Assembly: GCA_945878845.1 (NCBI GenBank)
Contig: CAMCUB010000002.1
Location: 1-64,000 of the forward strand
DNA: 64,000 nucleotides
Direction: 5' to 3'
DNA from: Erythrobacter sanguineus
GTDB lineage: Bacteria > Pseudomonadota > Alphaproteobacteria > Sphingomonadales > Sphingomonadaceae
Of this stretch, positions 26,118 through 36,104 are shown piece by piece; the first letter of the stretch is position 1; the number at the start of each line of letters is the position of its first letter. A model generated the notes under the pieces. The model made no database searches, was not told the origin of the DNA, and worked only from the letters and a program-made list of their open reading frames with translations. The position numbers were made by a program, and so were the translations under genes.

Positions 26118-27563
26118 ATGGCAGAGATGGATTGCCTCCCCCAGGCGCAGGATGACGCGCGGATCGTCATGCTCATCGATGACGAGCCCGCGCAGGGCCG
26201 CCTCATCACCGCGATCGCCGCGCGCGATGGCTGGCGCACGATCGTCGCCCCTGACGCCGAGACCGCGATTGCCATGCTCGGCACGCGCGAGGGGATGCAG
26301 CTTTCCGCGATCCTGCTCGACCAGTGGGTGCCGGGCGATGATGCCTGCGCGCTGATCGCCGAATTGAAGTCGCGCCGCCCGGCCCTGCCGATCCTGATGC
26401 TCACCACCAGCGCCTCGCCGCTGCTGGCGGTCGAGGCGATGCGCGCAGGCGCCAGCGATTACCTCGTGAAGCCCGTCTCGCCCGACCGGCTGATGGAGGC
26501 GCTGCGGTCTGTCACCACCCGCGAATCCCCGCGCGACGAGCTTGCCCCGCTGACCGAGAAAATGTCGGCCAGCCTCGATTTCGACGCGATGATCGGCACC
26601 GCGCCGTCTTTCCGCGCCGCGCTCGCCCAGGCCGCCAAGGCCGCGCGCGGGCATGGCCATGTCCTGATCGAGGGCGAGAGCGGCACCGGCAAGGAAATGC
26701 TGATGCGCGCGATGCACGGCGCATCCCCGCGCGCCAAGGAAGCCTTCCGGATCATCAACCTCGCTTCCGTTCCCCCCGGCTCGATCGATTCGGTGCTGTT
26801 CGGCCATGAGCCCGGCAGCTTCCCCGGCGCCTTCGACCGCCAGATCGGCGCCTTCCAGCACTGCGACGGCGGCACGCTGATCCTCGACGAGATCGACCGC
26901 CTCACGCCTGCGCTCCAGCATCGCCTGGCCGAGGCGCTCGACAGCGGCATCATCCGCCCCGTCGGCGCAAGCTACGGCTTCCGCGTTGACGTGCGGCTGC
27001 TGGTCACCAGCAATGTCGGGCTCGACCGGATGGTTGCGGCCGGGCAATTCGACGCCGGGCTCGCCGCCAAGCTGGGCGCGACCCGCATCGTCCTGCCCCC
27101 CTTGCGCGAGCGCACCGGGGATATCCCCGCCCTCGCCCGCCACTTCCTCGCCCGTATCGGCGAGCAGCCGGGCCTCAACCACCTCTCGGTCGGCGACGGC
27201 GCACTTGCGCTGCTCGCCGCCTATGACTGGCCGGGCAATGTCCGCCAGCTGCAATCGGTCCTGTTCCGCGCGGCGGTCTATTGCGAGGGCAACTCGCTCA
27301 CCGCCGACAGCTTCCCGCAGCTCTCCGAGATGCTCGGAGAGCAGGGCAGCGTGACCCTTGCCAGCACGCACGAGGGCGTGGGCATCATGCTCTACACCCC
27401 CGACGGCAACCTGCGTCCGCTCGAAGAGATCGAGGCTGACGTGATCCGCCTCGCCATCGGTCACTACCGCGGCCGCATGACCGAAGTGGCGCGGCGGCTG
27501 GGGATCGGGCGCTCGACGCTGTATCGTAAGCTCTCCGACCTCGGGATCGACAATGCCGCGTGA
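26118..27563 (+). CDS. NtrC-family response regulator with degenerate sigma-54 loop
   Basis: A 481-residue receiver/AAA+/Fis protein. The receiver has acidic Asp21-Asp22, phospho-acceptor Asp68 (ILLDQWVP) and Lys118. The AAA+ domain keeps Walker A GESGTGKE (186-193), a Walker B region GGTLILDEID and the arginine fingers in LPPLRERTGDIP. The GAFTGA loop, which contacts sigma-54, reads GSFPGA (233-238), and the usual NCAA motif reads NLAS. A Fis-type helix-turn-helix closes the protein (VARRLGIGRSTLYRKL). It therefore looks like an ATPase-competent regulator that may not activate sigma-54 promoters. No histidine kinase is adjacent. Confidence 0.92.
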   Translation: MAEMDCLPQAQDDARIVMLIDDEPAQGRLITAIAARDGWRTIVAPDAETAIAMLGTREGMQLSAILLDQWVPGDDACALIAELKSRRPALPILMLTTSASPLLAVEAMRAGASDYLVKPVSPDRLMEALRSVTTRESPRDELAPLTEKMSASLDFDAMIGTAPSFRAALAQAAKAARGHGHVLIEGESGTGKEMLMRAMHGASPRAKEAFRIINLASVPPGSIDSVLFGHEPGSFPGAFDRQIGAFQHCDGGTLILDEIDRLTPALQHRLAEALDSGIIRPVGASYGFRVDVRLLVTSNVGLDRMVAAGQFDAGLAAKLGATRIVLPPLRERTGDIPALARHFLARIGEQPGLNHLSVGDGALALLAAYDWPGNVRQLQSVLFRAAVYCEGNSLTADSFPQLSEMLGEQGSVTLASTHEGVGIMLYTPDGNLRPLEEIEADVIRLAIGHYRGRMTEVARRLGIGRSTLYRKLSDLGIDNAA

Positions 27564-27607
27564 TTGGTCGGCTTGATCGGCGCGCCGCGCCAGCCTAGCA
27601 GCGCGGC

Positions 27608-28369
27608 ATGACACAGGTTCAGGATTTCGCGGGGCGCGTCGCGCTCGTTACCGGTGCTGCCTCGGGGATCGGGGCGGCGTGTGCAAAGGCGCTGGCGGCG
27701 CGCGGGGCTGCGCGGCTGTTTCTGGTCAATGTCGATGGCCCCGGGCTCGAGGCGCTCGATCTGGGGGCGTGCGAGGTGCACCGCATTGTCGGCAGTGTTG
27801 CCGACGAGGCGCTGTGGCAGGACCTCGAACCGCGCCTTGCCGGGCTTGACCACGCCATCGTCAATGCCGGGATCGGCGCGGGCGGCCCGCTCGCCTCGCT
27901 CAGCCTCGCCGACTGGCGGCGGGTGATGGCGGTCAACCTCGACGGCGCCTTCATGACGCTCGCCACCTCCTTGCGCGCGATAGCGGGCAAAAGCGGGAGC
28001 ATCGTCATCACTGCCTCGACCACTGGTCTCAAACCCGTCCCCGGCATCGGCCCCTACGGCGTCTCCAAGGCCGCGGTCGCGCACATGGCGCGCATCGCCG
28101 CGGCCGAGAACGCGCGGGCCGGGATCCGCGTCAACGCCATCGCGCCGGGCGGGGTCGACACCGCCATCTGGGAGAGCGGCGAGGACTTCAAGGCCTCGGT
28201 CGCCGCCATCGGCCGCGAGGCGACCATGGCGAAGATGGCGAAAACCACGCCCTCGGGCCGCTTCGCATCTTCCGAGGAGATGGCCGACAGCATCCTCTAT
28301 CTGCTCTCCGATGCCGCCGCCAACATCACCGGCCACGTCATGGTCTCGGACGGCGGCTTTACGCTTTAG
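27608..28369 (+). CDS. SDR family NAD(P)-dependent oxidoreductase
   Basis: A 253-residue classical short-chain dehydrogenase. The cofactor loop is VTGAASGIGAACAKAL, the structural NAG motif appears in HAIVNAGIGAGG, the catalytic serine is in VITAST and the Tyr-Lys pair is in GPYGVSKAAVAHM. The C-terminus ends with the common VMVSDGGFTL. The substrate is unknown. It lies 44 bases after the NtrC-like gene on the same strand and converges with the small secreted protein gene, 5 bases away. Confidence 0.93.
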   Translation: MTQVQDFAGRVALVTGAASGIGAACAKALAARGAARLFLVNVDGPGLEALDLGACEVHRIVGSVADEALWQDLEPRLAGLDHAIVNAGIGAGGPLASLSLADWRRVMAVNLDGAFMTLATSLRAIAGKSGSIVITASTTGLKPVPGIGPYGVSKAAVAHMARIAAAENARAGIRVNAIAPGGVDTAIWESGEDFKASVAAIGREATMAKMAKTTPSGRFASSEEMADSILYLLSDAAANITGHVMVSDGGFTL

Positions 28370-28374
28370 GGCGA

Positions 28375-28806
28375 TCAGGCCGGCTCGATGGTGAAGCCCG
28401 GCACCGCCGCCGGTTCCTTGTGGCCGGGGTGGTACATGTCCATGTAGATCATTGACTTTTCGGGCGTGCTGTCTTTGCACGTCACTTCGTAGCCATCGAT
28501 GATCCGATCATAGACCCCCACCCCGAAGCTGCCGACCCGGAAGTAGGCGGGGCGCTTGCCATCGGCGCAGCGCAACCGGTTGAGGTAGGCGCGCTGGCCG
28601 CCGGGCATGTCGGCGCGCACCGGGTTCAGCTCGCTGCCGAACGGGTGCGCCTGCGCCGCCTCGATCAGCTTGGCGAGTTCCTTTCCGCCGACGATCTTGT
28701 TGCCGAAGATGTCGGTCGCATCCTGCGCCGCTGCGGGCAGCGCCGCGCCGCCTCCCAGCACCGCCACCGCCGCGATCCCTGCGAGCATTGATTTACGCAG
28801 CATCAT
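28375..28806 (-). CDS. Hypothetical secreted protein
   Basis: A 143-residue exported protein with a signal peptide (MMLRKSMLAGIAAVAVLGGG, cleavage near LPAAAQ). The mature part contains a PVRADMPGGQRAYLNRLRC segment and only two cysteines, which could form one disulfide. Start 28806 is supported by GAGAGAGGG upstream; the next codon is also ATG. I do not recognise a family. The PhoD gene upstream is on the same strand, 62 bases away, so they may be co-transcribed. Confidence 0.75.
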   Translation of the reverse strand: MMLRKSMLAGIAAVAVLGGGAALPAAAQDATDIFGNKIVGGKELAKLIEAAQAHPFGSELNPVRADMPGGQRAYLNRLRCADGKRPAYFRVGSFGVGVYDRIIDGYEVTCKDSTPEKSMIYMDMYHPGHKEPAAVPGFTIEPA

Positions 28807-28868
28807 CGTCCCTCTCTCTCCGTTATTTCCCAGAGACTTGCACAAAGCCCTCGCCCCGGCAAGCGGTC

Positions 28869-30017
28869 TCACCAGCCGAAGGTCTGGTTCACCAAGGTGG
28901 CGCTGGTATTGCCCTTGAGGCTGACGGTCACCTGCTTGGCCTGCCAGTCGATATCGACCAGGCCATAGTTCTCGATGGGGAAGAACTTGCCGACCCGCGC
29001 CGCGTCCGGCTCGCGCGCGGTGGTGCGCTCGATATCGTCCCCGAAACTGAGATTGAGCGAGGAGCTGGTCAGCTCCCAAATGGTCTGGCCGCCGTGGTCA
29101 ACCTTGTAGACCCCGCCCGAGTGGCGATCGCCCGAGAGCAGCACCAGCCCGCTCGCCTCGCGGGTCCCCAGCAGGTCGAGCAGGCGGGTGCGCTCGGCGG
29201 GGAAGTTGGTCCAGCCCTCGAACTGGTGCGCGGTGGTCAGCACCTGGGTCGAGGAGACCACGATGCGGAGGTCGGCGGGCTTGGCGAGCTCGGCCGCCAG
29301 CCATGCCCATTGCGCCTCGCCCAGCACGGTCTTGCCCGCGCTGTCATCGGGCAGATAGCCGCCCAGCGGCAGGCGGTCCTTGGTCCAGGGGCCGCGCTTC
29401 AGGTCCGACCGGAAGAACCGCGTGTCGAGCATGATCACCTGCACGCGCTTGCCCTGCGGGCCAGTGATGGTGCTCTCGTAGATCCCGGGCCGCGCCTTCA
29501 CCGCCTTGGACGAGCCCCAGAAGGTCTCGAACAGCGTCTCCGACCAGCCGCGGAACGGGAAGCTGCCGCCCGCATCATTCAAGCCGAAATCATGATCGTC
29601 CCAGGTCGTCATCATCGGCACCTTGGCGCGGAAACCGGCAAATTCCGGGTGCGAGGCCTGCAAGGCATAGGCGCTGCGGAGCGAAGCCAGCCCCGCGTCG
29701 CCATCCCACCCGGCATCGCCATAGACATTGTCGCCGATCATCAGGAACAGTTGCGGATTGGCCGAGGCGATCTGCGCCCACATGTGCTGCGCGGCGCTCT
29801 GATGGTTGCAGCTGCCGACCGCGATGCGAGTCAGCGTGGTTGCGGGCGCAAGCGCCGGATTGGGCCCGGCGACCGGCATGGCGACCTTGGCCTTCAGCGC
29901 CTCGTAATAGGGCGATAGCAGCTGGTCGGGGGTGACCTCGACCGACTGCGGGGTCTGGGCGCCGAGCGGTGCGGCGAGCGCAAACAGGGCGGCGGCGGAT
30001 AGCAGGGCGAGGCGCAT
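28869..30017 (-). CDS. PhoD-like alkaline phosphatase D family protein
   Basis: A 382-residue exported metallophosphoesterase. Signal peptide MRLALLSAAALFALAAPLGA; the start at 30017 is chosen for that reason. The core motifs are IAVGSCNHQ, FLMIGDNVYGDAGWDGD, TTWDDHDFGLNDAGG and LDTRFFRSDLKRG, followed by LLSGDRHSGGVYKVDHG. These supply the metal ligands expected for the PhoD fold. Likely role is phosphomonoester or phosphodiester hydrolysis in the periplasm for phosphate scavenging. No Pho box could be identified. Confidence 0.9.
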   Translation of the reverse strand: MRLALLSAAALFALAAPLGAQTPQSVEVTPDQLLSPYYEALKAKVAMPVAGPNPALAPATTLTRIAVGSCNHQSAAQHMWAQIASANPQLFLMIGDNVYGDAGWDGDAGLASLRSAYALQASHPEFAGFRAKVPMMTTWDDHDFGLNDAGGSFPFRGWSETLFETFWGSSKAVKARPGIYESTITGPQGKRVQVIMLDTRFFRSDLKRGPWTKDRLPLGGYLPDDSAGKTVLGEAQWAWLAAELAKPADLRIVVSSTQVLTTAHQFEGWTNFPAERTRLLDLLGTREASGLVLLSGDRHSGGVYKVDHGGQTIWELTSSSLNLSFGDDIERTTAREPDAARVGKFFPIENYGLVDIDWQAKQVTVSLKGNTSATLVNQTFGW

Positions 30018-30087
30018 CGGGTTCTCCGTCTTCAAGGGTTTGCAGGCCGGTTCTGGCGGCGGCCCGTGACAGAACCGTGGCAGGGTC

Positions 30088-31200
30088 TCACAGCGGCGGC
30101 AGGGTGCTGTAATCGGTGAGCGCGGCGTCATTCAGCCCGCGCCACACGTTCCTCGCCTGCACCGTCTCGGCGACATCGTGGACACGCAAGATGTGGACGC
30201 CCGCCTCCATCCCCTTGATCGCCAGCGCGATCGAGCCCGCCAGCCGCGCATCGGCCCCTTCCTCACGGGACAGCGCCCCGATCATCCGCTTGCGGCTCGC
30301 TCCCAGCATCAGCGGGCTGCCGAGCGCGTGGAACAGCGGCAGGGCATTGATCAGGGCGAGGTTCTCGGCGAGCGTCTTGCCGAAACCGATACCGGGGTCG
30401 AGGATGATGCGATCCTCGGCGATCCCGGCAGCCACCGCCTGCGCGCGGGCGTGGTGGAGAAAATCGAACACCTCGCTCACCACATCGACATAGCCGGGGC
30501 CCTTGTGCAGGTCCTCACCCGCGCCCGGCGCGTGCATCAGCACCACCGGACAGCCCTCGGTCGCGACCACTTCCTTCGAGCGCGGGTCGTAGCGCAGCGC
30601 CGAGACGTCGTTGGCCATATGCGCGCCCGTCGCCAGCCCCGCCGCCAGGACGCCCGCGCGGCGGCTGTCGAGGCTGATTGCGGCGCCCATCGCGGCGCAA
30701 TATTCGATGGCCGGGACGACGCGGCGGATTTCCTCGTCCTCGAAGGTCGCCGCTGCCCCCGGGCGGGTGCTTTCCCCGCCGATGTCGATGATCGCCGCCC
30801 CGGCCTCGAGCATGGCGGCGGCATGGGCGCGGCCCGCCTCGATTGCGTCATGCTGGCCACCGTCCGAGAAACTGTCGGGGGTGACGTTGAGGATCCCCAT
30901 CACCTGCGGCTGGTCAAGCCGGACGGTGCGCGCGCCCAGCGTGAGCGGCGGGTGGCTCTTGGCAAGATTGGCCCACTGCGCCGCCGCCTCGTCCGCCAGA
31001 GCGCCTGACAGGCGCGCGAGCGCCGCCTCGATCTCGGCGGGCGTGCCGGTGATGCGCTCGGCAACCGCCCGCCCGTCACGCAGCACCAACGCGAATTCGC
31101 GGGCATAGGCCATCGAGCCGCCGAGCCGCACCGCCGCACCCTCCACCGCTTGCGGGCCGGAGACGAGAGTGAGCGGGTGGATGTAGACGGAATCGGCCAC
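30088..31200 (-). CDS. folP: Dihydropteroate synthase with N-terminal extension
   Basis: A 370-residue FolP, about 90 residues longer than the typical 270-290 residue enzyme. It condenses pABA with dihydropterin pyrophosphate in folate synthesis. The catalytic domain begins around residue 100 and keeps MGILNVTPDSFSDGG, IDIGGESTRPGA, ANDVSALRYDP, ILDPGIGFGKT, LGASRKRMIG and RVHDVAET, so it looks active. The extra N-terminal region (residues 1-95, IHPLTLVSGPQAVEGAAVRL) matches no domain I recognise. The start is GTG (31200), 10 bases after the ccrM stop, so it probably belongs to the rnhB-ccrM operon. Confidence 0.93.
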   Translation of the reverse strand: MADSVYIHPLTLVSGPQAVEGAAVRLGGSMAYAREFALVLRDGRAVAERITGTPAEIEAALARLSGALADEAAAQWANLAKSHPPLTLGARTVRLDQPQVMGILNVTPDSFSDGGQHDAIEAGRAHAAAMLEAGAAIIDIGGESTRPGAAATFEDEEIRRVVPAIEYCAAMGAAISLDSRRAGVLAAGLATGAHMANDVSALRYDPRSKEVVATEGCPVVLMHAPGAGEDLHKGPGYVDVVSEVFDFLHHARAQAVAAGIAEDRIILDPGIGFGKTLAENLALINALPLFHALGSPLMLGASRKRMIGALSREEGADARLAGSIALAIKGMEAGVHILRVHDVAETVQARNVWRGLNDAALTDYSTLPPL

Positions 31201-31210
31201 GGCGGGGCGA

Positions 31211-32560
<1,350 letters not shown>

Positions 32561-32570
32561 CTAAGGCGAC

Positions 32571-33194
32571 TTAGATCAGCACCAACTGCGCCACCGGCGC
32601 GAAGCTGCGGCGGTGGAGCGGGCTCGGCCCGTGCCTGCGCAGCGCCTCCATATGCTCGGCGGTGCCATAGCCCTTGTTGCGCTCCCACCCGTAATGCGGG
32701 TGCGCGGCGGCGGCCTCCAGCATCATCCGGTCGCGCCATTCCTTGGCGATGATCGAGGCGGCGGATATGGCCGGCTCGATCCCGTCCCCGCCAACAATCG
32801 CGCGCGCCGGCCAGCACCATCCGGCGCAGCGGCCGTGGGGGGTCATATTGCCGTCGATCAGCACCTCGCTGGCCTCGCGCCCCAGCGCCGCGGTCAGCGC
32901 CGCGACCGCGCGGGTCATCGCCAGCATGGTCGCCATGAAGATGTTGACGCGGTCGATCTCGTCCGGCTCCACCACCGCCACCGCCCAGCCGCAGCCTTGC
33001 CGGATCGCTTCGTCGAGCACCGCGCGGCGAGCGGGCGATAAGCGCTTGGAATCGTCGAGCCCCGCAGGTATCGCCCCGCCCAGAACCACCGCCGCGGCCA
33101 CCACCGGCCCGGCGAGCGGGCCCCGCCCTGCCTCGTCAACGCCGATCACCAGCGGCACTTGCGAGGCGATCAAATCCGGAGTGACCCCAAGCAT
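32571..33194 (-). CDS. rnhB: Ribonuclease HII
   Basis: A 207-residue RNase HII that removes RNA from RNA-DNA hybrids, including single ribonucleotides. The signature VIGVDEAGRGPLAGPVVAAA carries the first two acidic residues; DGNMTPHG and the AISAASIIAKEWRDR segment supply the others. Length is typical. The annotated ATG (33194) lies on top of the divergent ATG of the sugar dehydrogenase and has a weak ribosome-binding site, so an internal GTG or TTG a few codons later is possible. rnhB next to ccrM is a common alphaproteobacterial order. Confidence 0.94.
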   Translation of the reverse strand: MLGVTPDLIASQVPLVIGVDEAGRGPLAGPVVAAAVVLGGAIPAGLDDSKRLSPARRAVLDEAIRQGCGWAVAVVEPDEIDRVNIFMATMLAMTRAVAALTAALGREASEVLIDGNMTPHGRCAGWCWPARAIVGGDGIEPAISAASIIAKEWRDRMMLEAAAAHPHYGWERNKGYGTAEHMEALRRHGPSPLHRRSFAPVAQLVLI

Positions 33195-34350
33195 GATCCG
33201 TTCTGCCCGTTTGCTGGCCGTCCTTTCGACCTCTGCGCTGATGCTGGCAAGCTGTGCGAATGCGCAAACCGGGGAAAGCGCTGCGCCGATGGCCGCAGAG
33301 GCCTTCAAGACGACCGACGTCGCGGGCTTCGAGGAGCCTTGGGCAATCGCCTTCGCGCCCAGCACCGCGACTTTGTTCGTCACCGAGAAGTCGGGCACGG
33401 TGAAATTGCTCGACACCAAGACCGGCGAGACCGCGACTGTCGCGGGCGCGCCCAAGGTCGATTACGGCGGTCAGGGCGGGCTTGGCGACATAGCTTTCCT
33501 GCCTGCCGAAGCCGCAGACACGCTCGGCACCCGCACGATCTATCTGAGCTGGGCCGAAGCGGGCGAAGGCGACGTGCGCGGCGCGGTGGTCGGCAAGGGC
33601 CAGCTGGTGTGCTCGGCGCCCACGGCTTGCGCCATCGAAGGGCTGAACGTCATCTGGCGCCAGACCCCCAAGGTCACGGGCCGCGGCCACTATTCGCACC
33701 GCCTCCTGTTCTCGCCCGACGGCAAGTATCTCTACGTCGCCAGCGGTGAGCGGCAGAAGATGCAGCCCGCGCAGGACCCCGCCGCAACGCTCGGCAAGAT
33801 CGTGCGCCTCAACCTCGACGGCACGCCCGCTGCGGGCAATCCGATGGCCGACAAGGGCGGCGTCACCGCCGAAATCTGGTCGATGGGCCACCGCAACATC
33901 CTCGGGATGGCGTGGGACGCTGAGGGGCGCCTGTGGGAAGTCGAGCACGGCCCGGCGGGCGGCGATGAGCTGAACCTCGTCATGCCGGGCGCCAATTACG
34001 GCTGGCCGGTGCGCTCGAACGGCGAGCATTACAATGGCGATCCGATCCCCGATCACGAAGCGGGCGATGGCTTCGCCCAGCCCGCCTTGAGCTGGAACCC
34101 GGTGATCGCGCCGGGGGGGATGATCATCTACACCGGCGACCAGTTCCCCGCGTGGAAGGGCCATGCGCTGATGACCGGCCTCGCCACGCAGTCGATCGTC
34201 GATGTCGCGATCGAAAGCGAGAGCGCGCGCGAAGTCGCCCGCCACGAGTTCGATTCGCGCCTGCGCGCCATTGCGCAGGGCCCCGACGGCGCGGTCTGGG
34301 TGACGCAGGACGGCAAGGGCGCGCGGTTGCTCAAGCTCACCGCGAAATGA
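33193..34350 (+). CDS. PQQ-dependent aldose sugar dehydrogenase, lipoprotein
   Basis: A 385-residue soluble-type quinoprotein dehydrogenase of the YliI/Asd family. It begins with a lipoprotein signal (MIRSARLLAVLSTSALMLAS then lipobox cysteine). Six-bladed propeller motifs include GRGHYSHRLLFSPDGKYLY, IWSMGHRNILGMAWD and GANYGWPV, the last two close to the quinone in the family. A GGAG site lies 11 bases upstream of the ATG. It oxidises aldoses and passes electrons to the respiratory chain. It begins a five-gene plus-strand run. pqq biosynthesis genes are not in the window. Confidence 0.92.
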   Translation: MIRSARLLAVLSTSALMLASCANAQTGESAAPMAAEAFKTTDVAGFEEPWAIAFAPSTATLFVTEKSGTVKLLDTKTGETATVAGAPKVDYGGQGGLGDIAFLPAEAADTLGTRTIYLSWAEAGEGDVRGAVVGKGQLVCSAPTACAIEGLNVIWRQTPKVTGRGHYSHRLLFSPDGKYLYVASGERQKMQPAQDPAATLGKIVRLNLDGTPAAGNPMADKGGVTAEIWSMGHRNILGMAWDAEGRLWEVEHGPAGGDELNLVMPGANYGWPVRSNGEHYNGDPIPDHEAGDGFAQPALSWNPVIAPGGMIIYTGDQFPAWKGHALMTGLATQSIVDVAIESESAREVARHEFDSRLRAIAQGPDGAVWVTQDGKGARLLKLTAK

Positions 34351-34892
34351 GCGCAAGCCCCCGCGCGGCGAACTCCGCGACGATCATTCCGCTCGAGGCG
34401 GTCGAACCTGCCATGATCGAGGAAGTGCTCGACCGCGCCTTCGGGCCGGACCGCCACGCGCGCACCGCCTATCGCATCCGCGAAGGCATGGCGTGGCTCC
34501 CCGGCCTCAGCCTCGCCGCGCTCGACGAAAACGACCTGCTGGTCGCGACGATCCAGTGCTGGCCGGTGGGCTTGCAGACCAAGCAGGGGCAGGTGCCGCT
34601 GGTGATGGTCGGACCCGTAGCGGTGGTGCCCGAGCGGCAGGGCGAGGGATTTGGTGTGGGCCTGATGAGCGCGATGCTGGCCGAGGATGCGCGGCTGGCC
34701 GCCTCGGGCGGCCGCGCCCTTCCGCAATTCCTGATCGGCGATGCCTCATATTACGGCCGCTGGGGCTTTTCCGCGGCGATGACCGGCGGCTGGCGCTGCC
34801 CCGGGCCCTATGAACAAGACCGCCTGCTCGCGCGCGGCCACGGCCTTGCCGCCATGCCTTCGGAGGGAATGCTGGGACCGTGGGAGGGATAG
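34347..34892 (+). CDS. GNAT family N-acetyltransferase (YhbS-like)
   Basis: A 181-residue acetyltransferase. The acetyl-CoA-binding motif A is VGPVAVVPERQGEGFGVGLM, followed by LIGDASYYGRWGF, which is typical of the YhbS group. The start overlaps the stop of the sugar dehydrogenase (ATGA, 4 bases). The acceptor substrate is unknown. Confidence 0.9.
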   Translation: MSASPRAANSATIIPLEAVEPAMIEEVLDRAFGPDRHARTAYRIREGMAWLPGLSLAALDENDLLVATIQCWPVGLQTKQGQVPLVMVGPVAVVPERQGEGFGVGLMSAMLAEDARLAASGGRALPQFLIGDASYYGRWGFSAAMTGGWRCPGPYEQDRLLARGHGLAAMPSEGMLGPWEG

Positions 34893-34944
34893 GGGTTCGT
34901 AACCCCTTCACCTTCCCCGCCCCATCTGCCATCCCGTTCCCGCA

Positions 34945-35499
34945 ATGCCCTACGATCCGCCCCCCCACCTTGCCGGCCTGACCCTCGCCGAGATCGCCGC
35001 GCTGGTCGAAGCGCGCCAGCTGCCCCCGGTCGAAAGCTGGTCGCCCGCGAGGATCGGCGAAAGCCACATGGTGATCGCCGCCGACGGGACGTGGTTCCAC
35101 GAGGGCGGCGTGATCCGGCGCGAGGCGATGGTGCGCGCCTTTGCCAGCCTGCTCACCCGCGACGATGCCGGGCATCATTGGCTGGTCACCCCGGTCGAAA
35201 AGCTCGCCATCGAGGTGGAAGATGCGGCCTTCATCGCAACTGATTGCGTGCGCAAGGACGATGCGCTGGCGTTCCGGACCAACACCGATGAACTCGTGAT
35301 CGCCGGGCCCGAGCATCGCTTGCGCGCGGCGGGAACGGCGGAGGAGCCCGCGCTCTACCTCCATGTGCGGCGCGGGTGCGAGGCGCGCCTCAACCGCTCG
35401 ACCTGGGCGCAGCTCGCAGAGATCGCGCTGGCCGAGGGGGCCGAGGACAACGGCTGGCAGGTCACCAGCCGCGGCGAGACGTTCCGCCTGCTGCCATGA
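34945..35499 (+). CDS. DUF1285 domain-containing protein
   Basis: A 184-residue cytoplasmic protein of the DUF1285 family. Recognisable segments are SHMVIAADGTWFHEGGVI, TPVEKLAIEVEDAAF and GCEARLNRSTWAQLAEIA. Proteins of this family have a two-lobed beta fold of unknown function. It follows the acetyltransferase by 52 bases and overlaps the Nudix gene by 4 bases (ATGA), so it is coupled to CoA or nucleotide turnover genes. Confidence 0.88.
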   Translation: MPYDPPPHLAGLTLAEIAALVEARQLPPVESWSPARIGESHMVIAADGTWFHEGGVIRREAMVRAFASLLTRDDAGHHWLVTPVEKLAIEVEDAAFIATDCVRKDDALAFRTNTDELVIAGPEHRLRAAGTAEEPALYLHVRRGCEARLNRSTWAQLAEIALAEGAEDNGWQVTSRGETFRLLP

Positions 35500-36104
35500 G
35501 CCTCTACGATCCCCTCGCCCGCGCCTTTGCGACTGGCCATGCGCGCGCGATCCCCGATCTGCTGAGCGATGCGCATTTCGCTCAAGACGGCCGCGCGACG
35601 CCCGCCGCGGTGCTGATCGCGATCACGGATGTGGCGGATGATCCGCAGGTGATCCTCACCCAGCGCCCCCGCGCGATGCGCGATCATCCCGGGCAGGTCG
35701 CCTTTCCCGGCGGCAAGATCGATCCCGGCGAGGATGCCGTCACCGCCGCGCTGCGCGAGGCCGAGGAGGAGCTCGCCCTCCCCCGCGATACCGTCCGCGT
35801 GATCGGCACCAGCGATGTCTACCACACTGGCACCGGCTTTCTGGTGACGCCGGTGGTGGGCGTGGTGCCCCCGGGCCTGCCGCTCGTCCCCAATCCGCAC
35901 GAGGTCGAGGCGTGGTTCGAAGCGCCGCTCTCCCTGCTGCTCGATCCCACCAGCTGGACCACCAACGAGGTGTTCTGGCGGGGCGCGAACCGGCGCTATC
36001 TCGAGCTCGACTGGCAGGGCTTTCGCATCTGGGGCGTGACTGCGGCGATCATCGCCAACCTGTCGCGCCGCATCTCGCTGGAGGCGCTGCGCGATGCTGC
36101 GTGA
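35496..36104 (+). CDS. CoA pyrophosphatase (Nudix hydrolase)
   Basis: A 202-residue Nudix enzyme that cleaves CoA or acyl-CoA to phosphopantetheine and 3',5'-ADP. The Nudix box is GGKIDPGEDAVTAALREAEE with the expected Gly and Glu spacing. The sequence just before it, LTQRPRAMRDHPGQVAFPGG, matches the CoA-specific NuCoA signature. Metal-binding glutamates REAEEE are intact. It overlaps the cca gene by 11 bases, implying tight coupling. Confidence 0.93.
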   Translation: MSLYDPLARAFATGHARAIPDLLSDAHFAQDGRATPAAVLIAITDVADDPQVILTQRPRAMRDHPGQVAFPGGKIDPGEDAVTAALREAEEELALPRDTVRVIGTSDVYHTGTGFLVTPVVGVVPPGLPLVPNPHEVEAWFEAPLSLLLDPTSWTTNEVFWRGANRRYLELDWQGFRIWGVTAAIIANLSRRISLEALRDAA

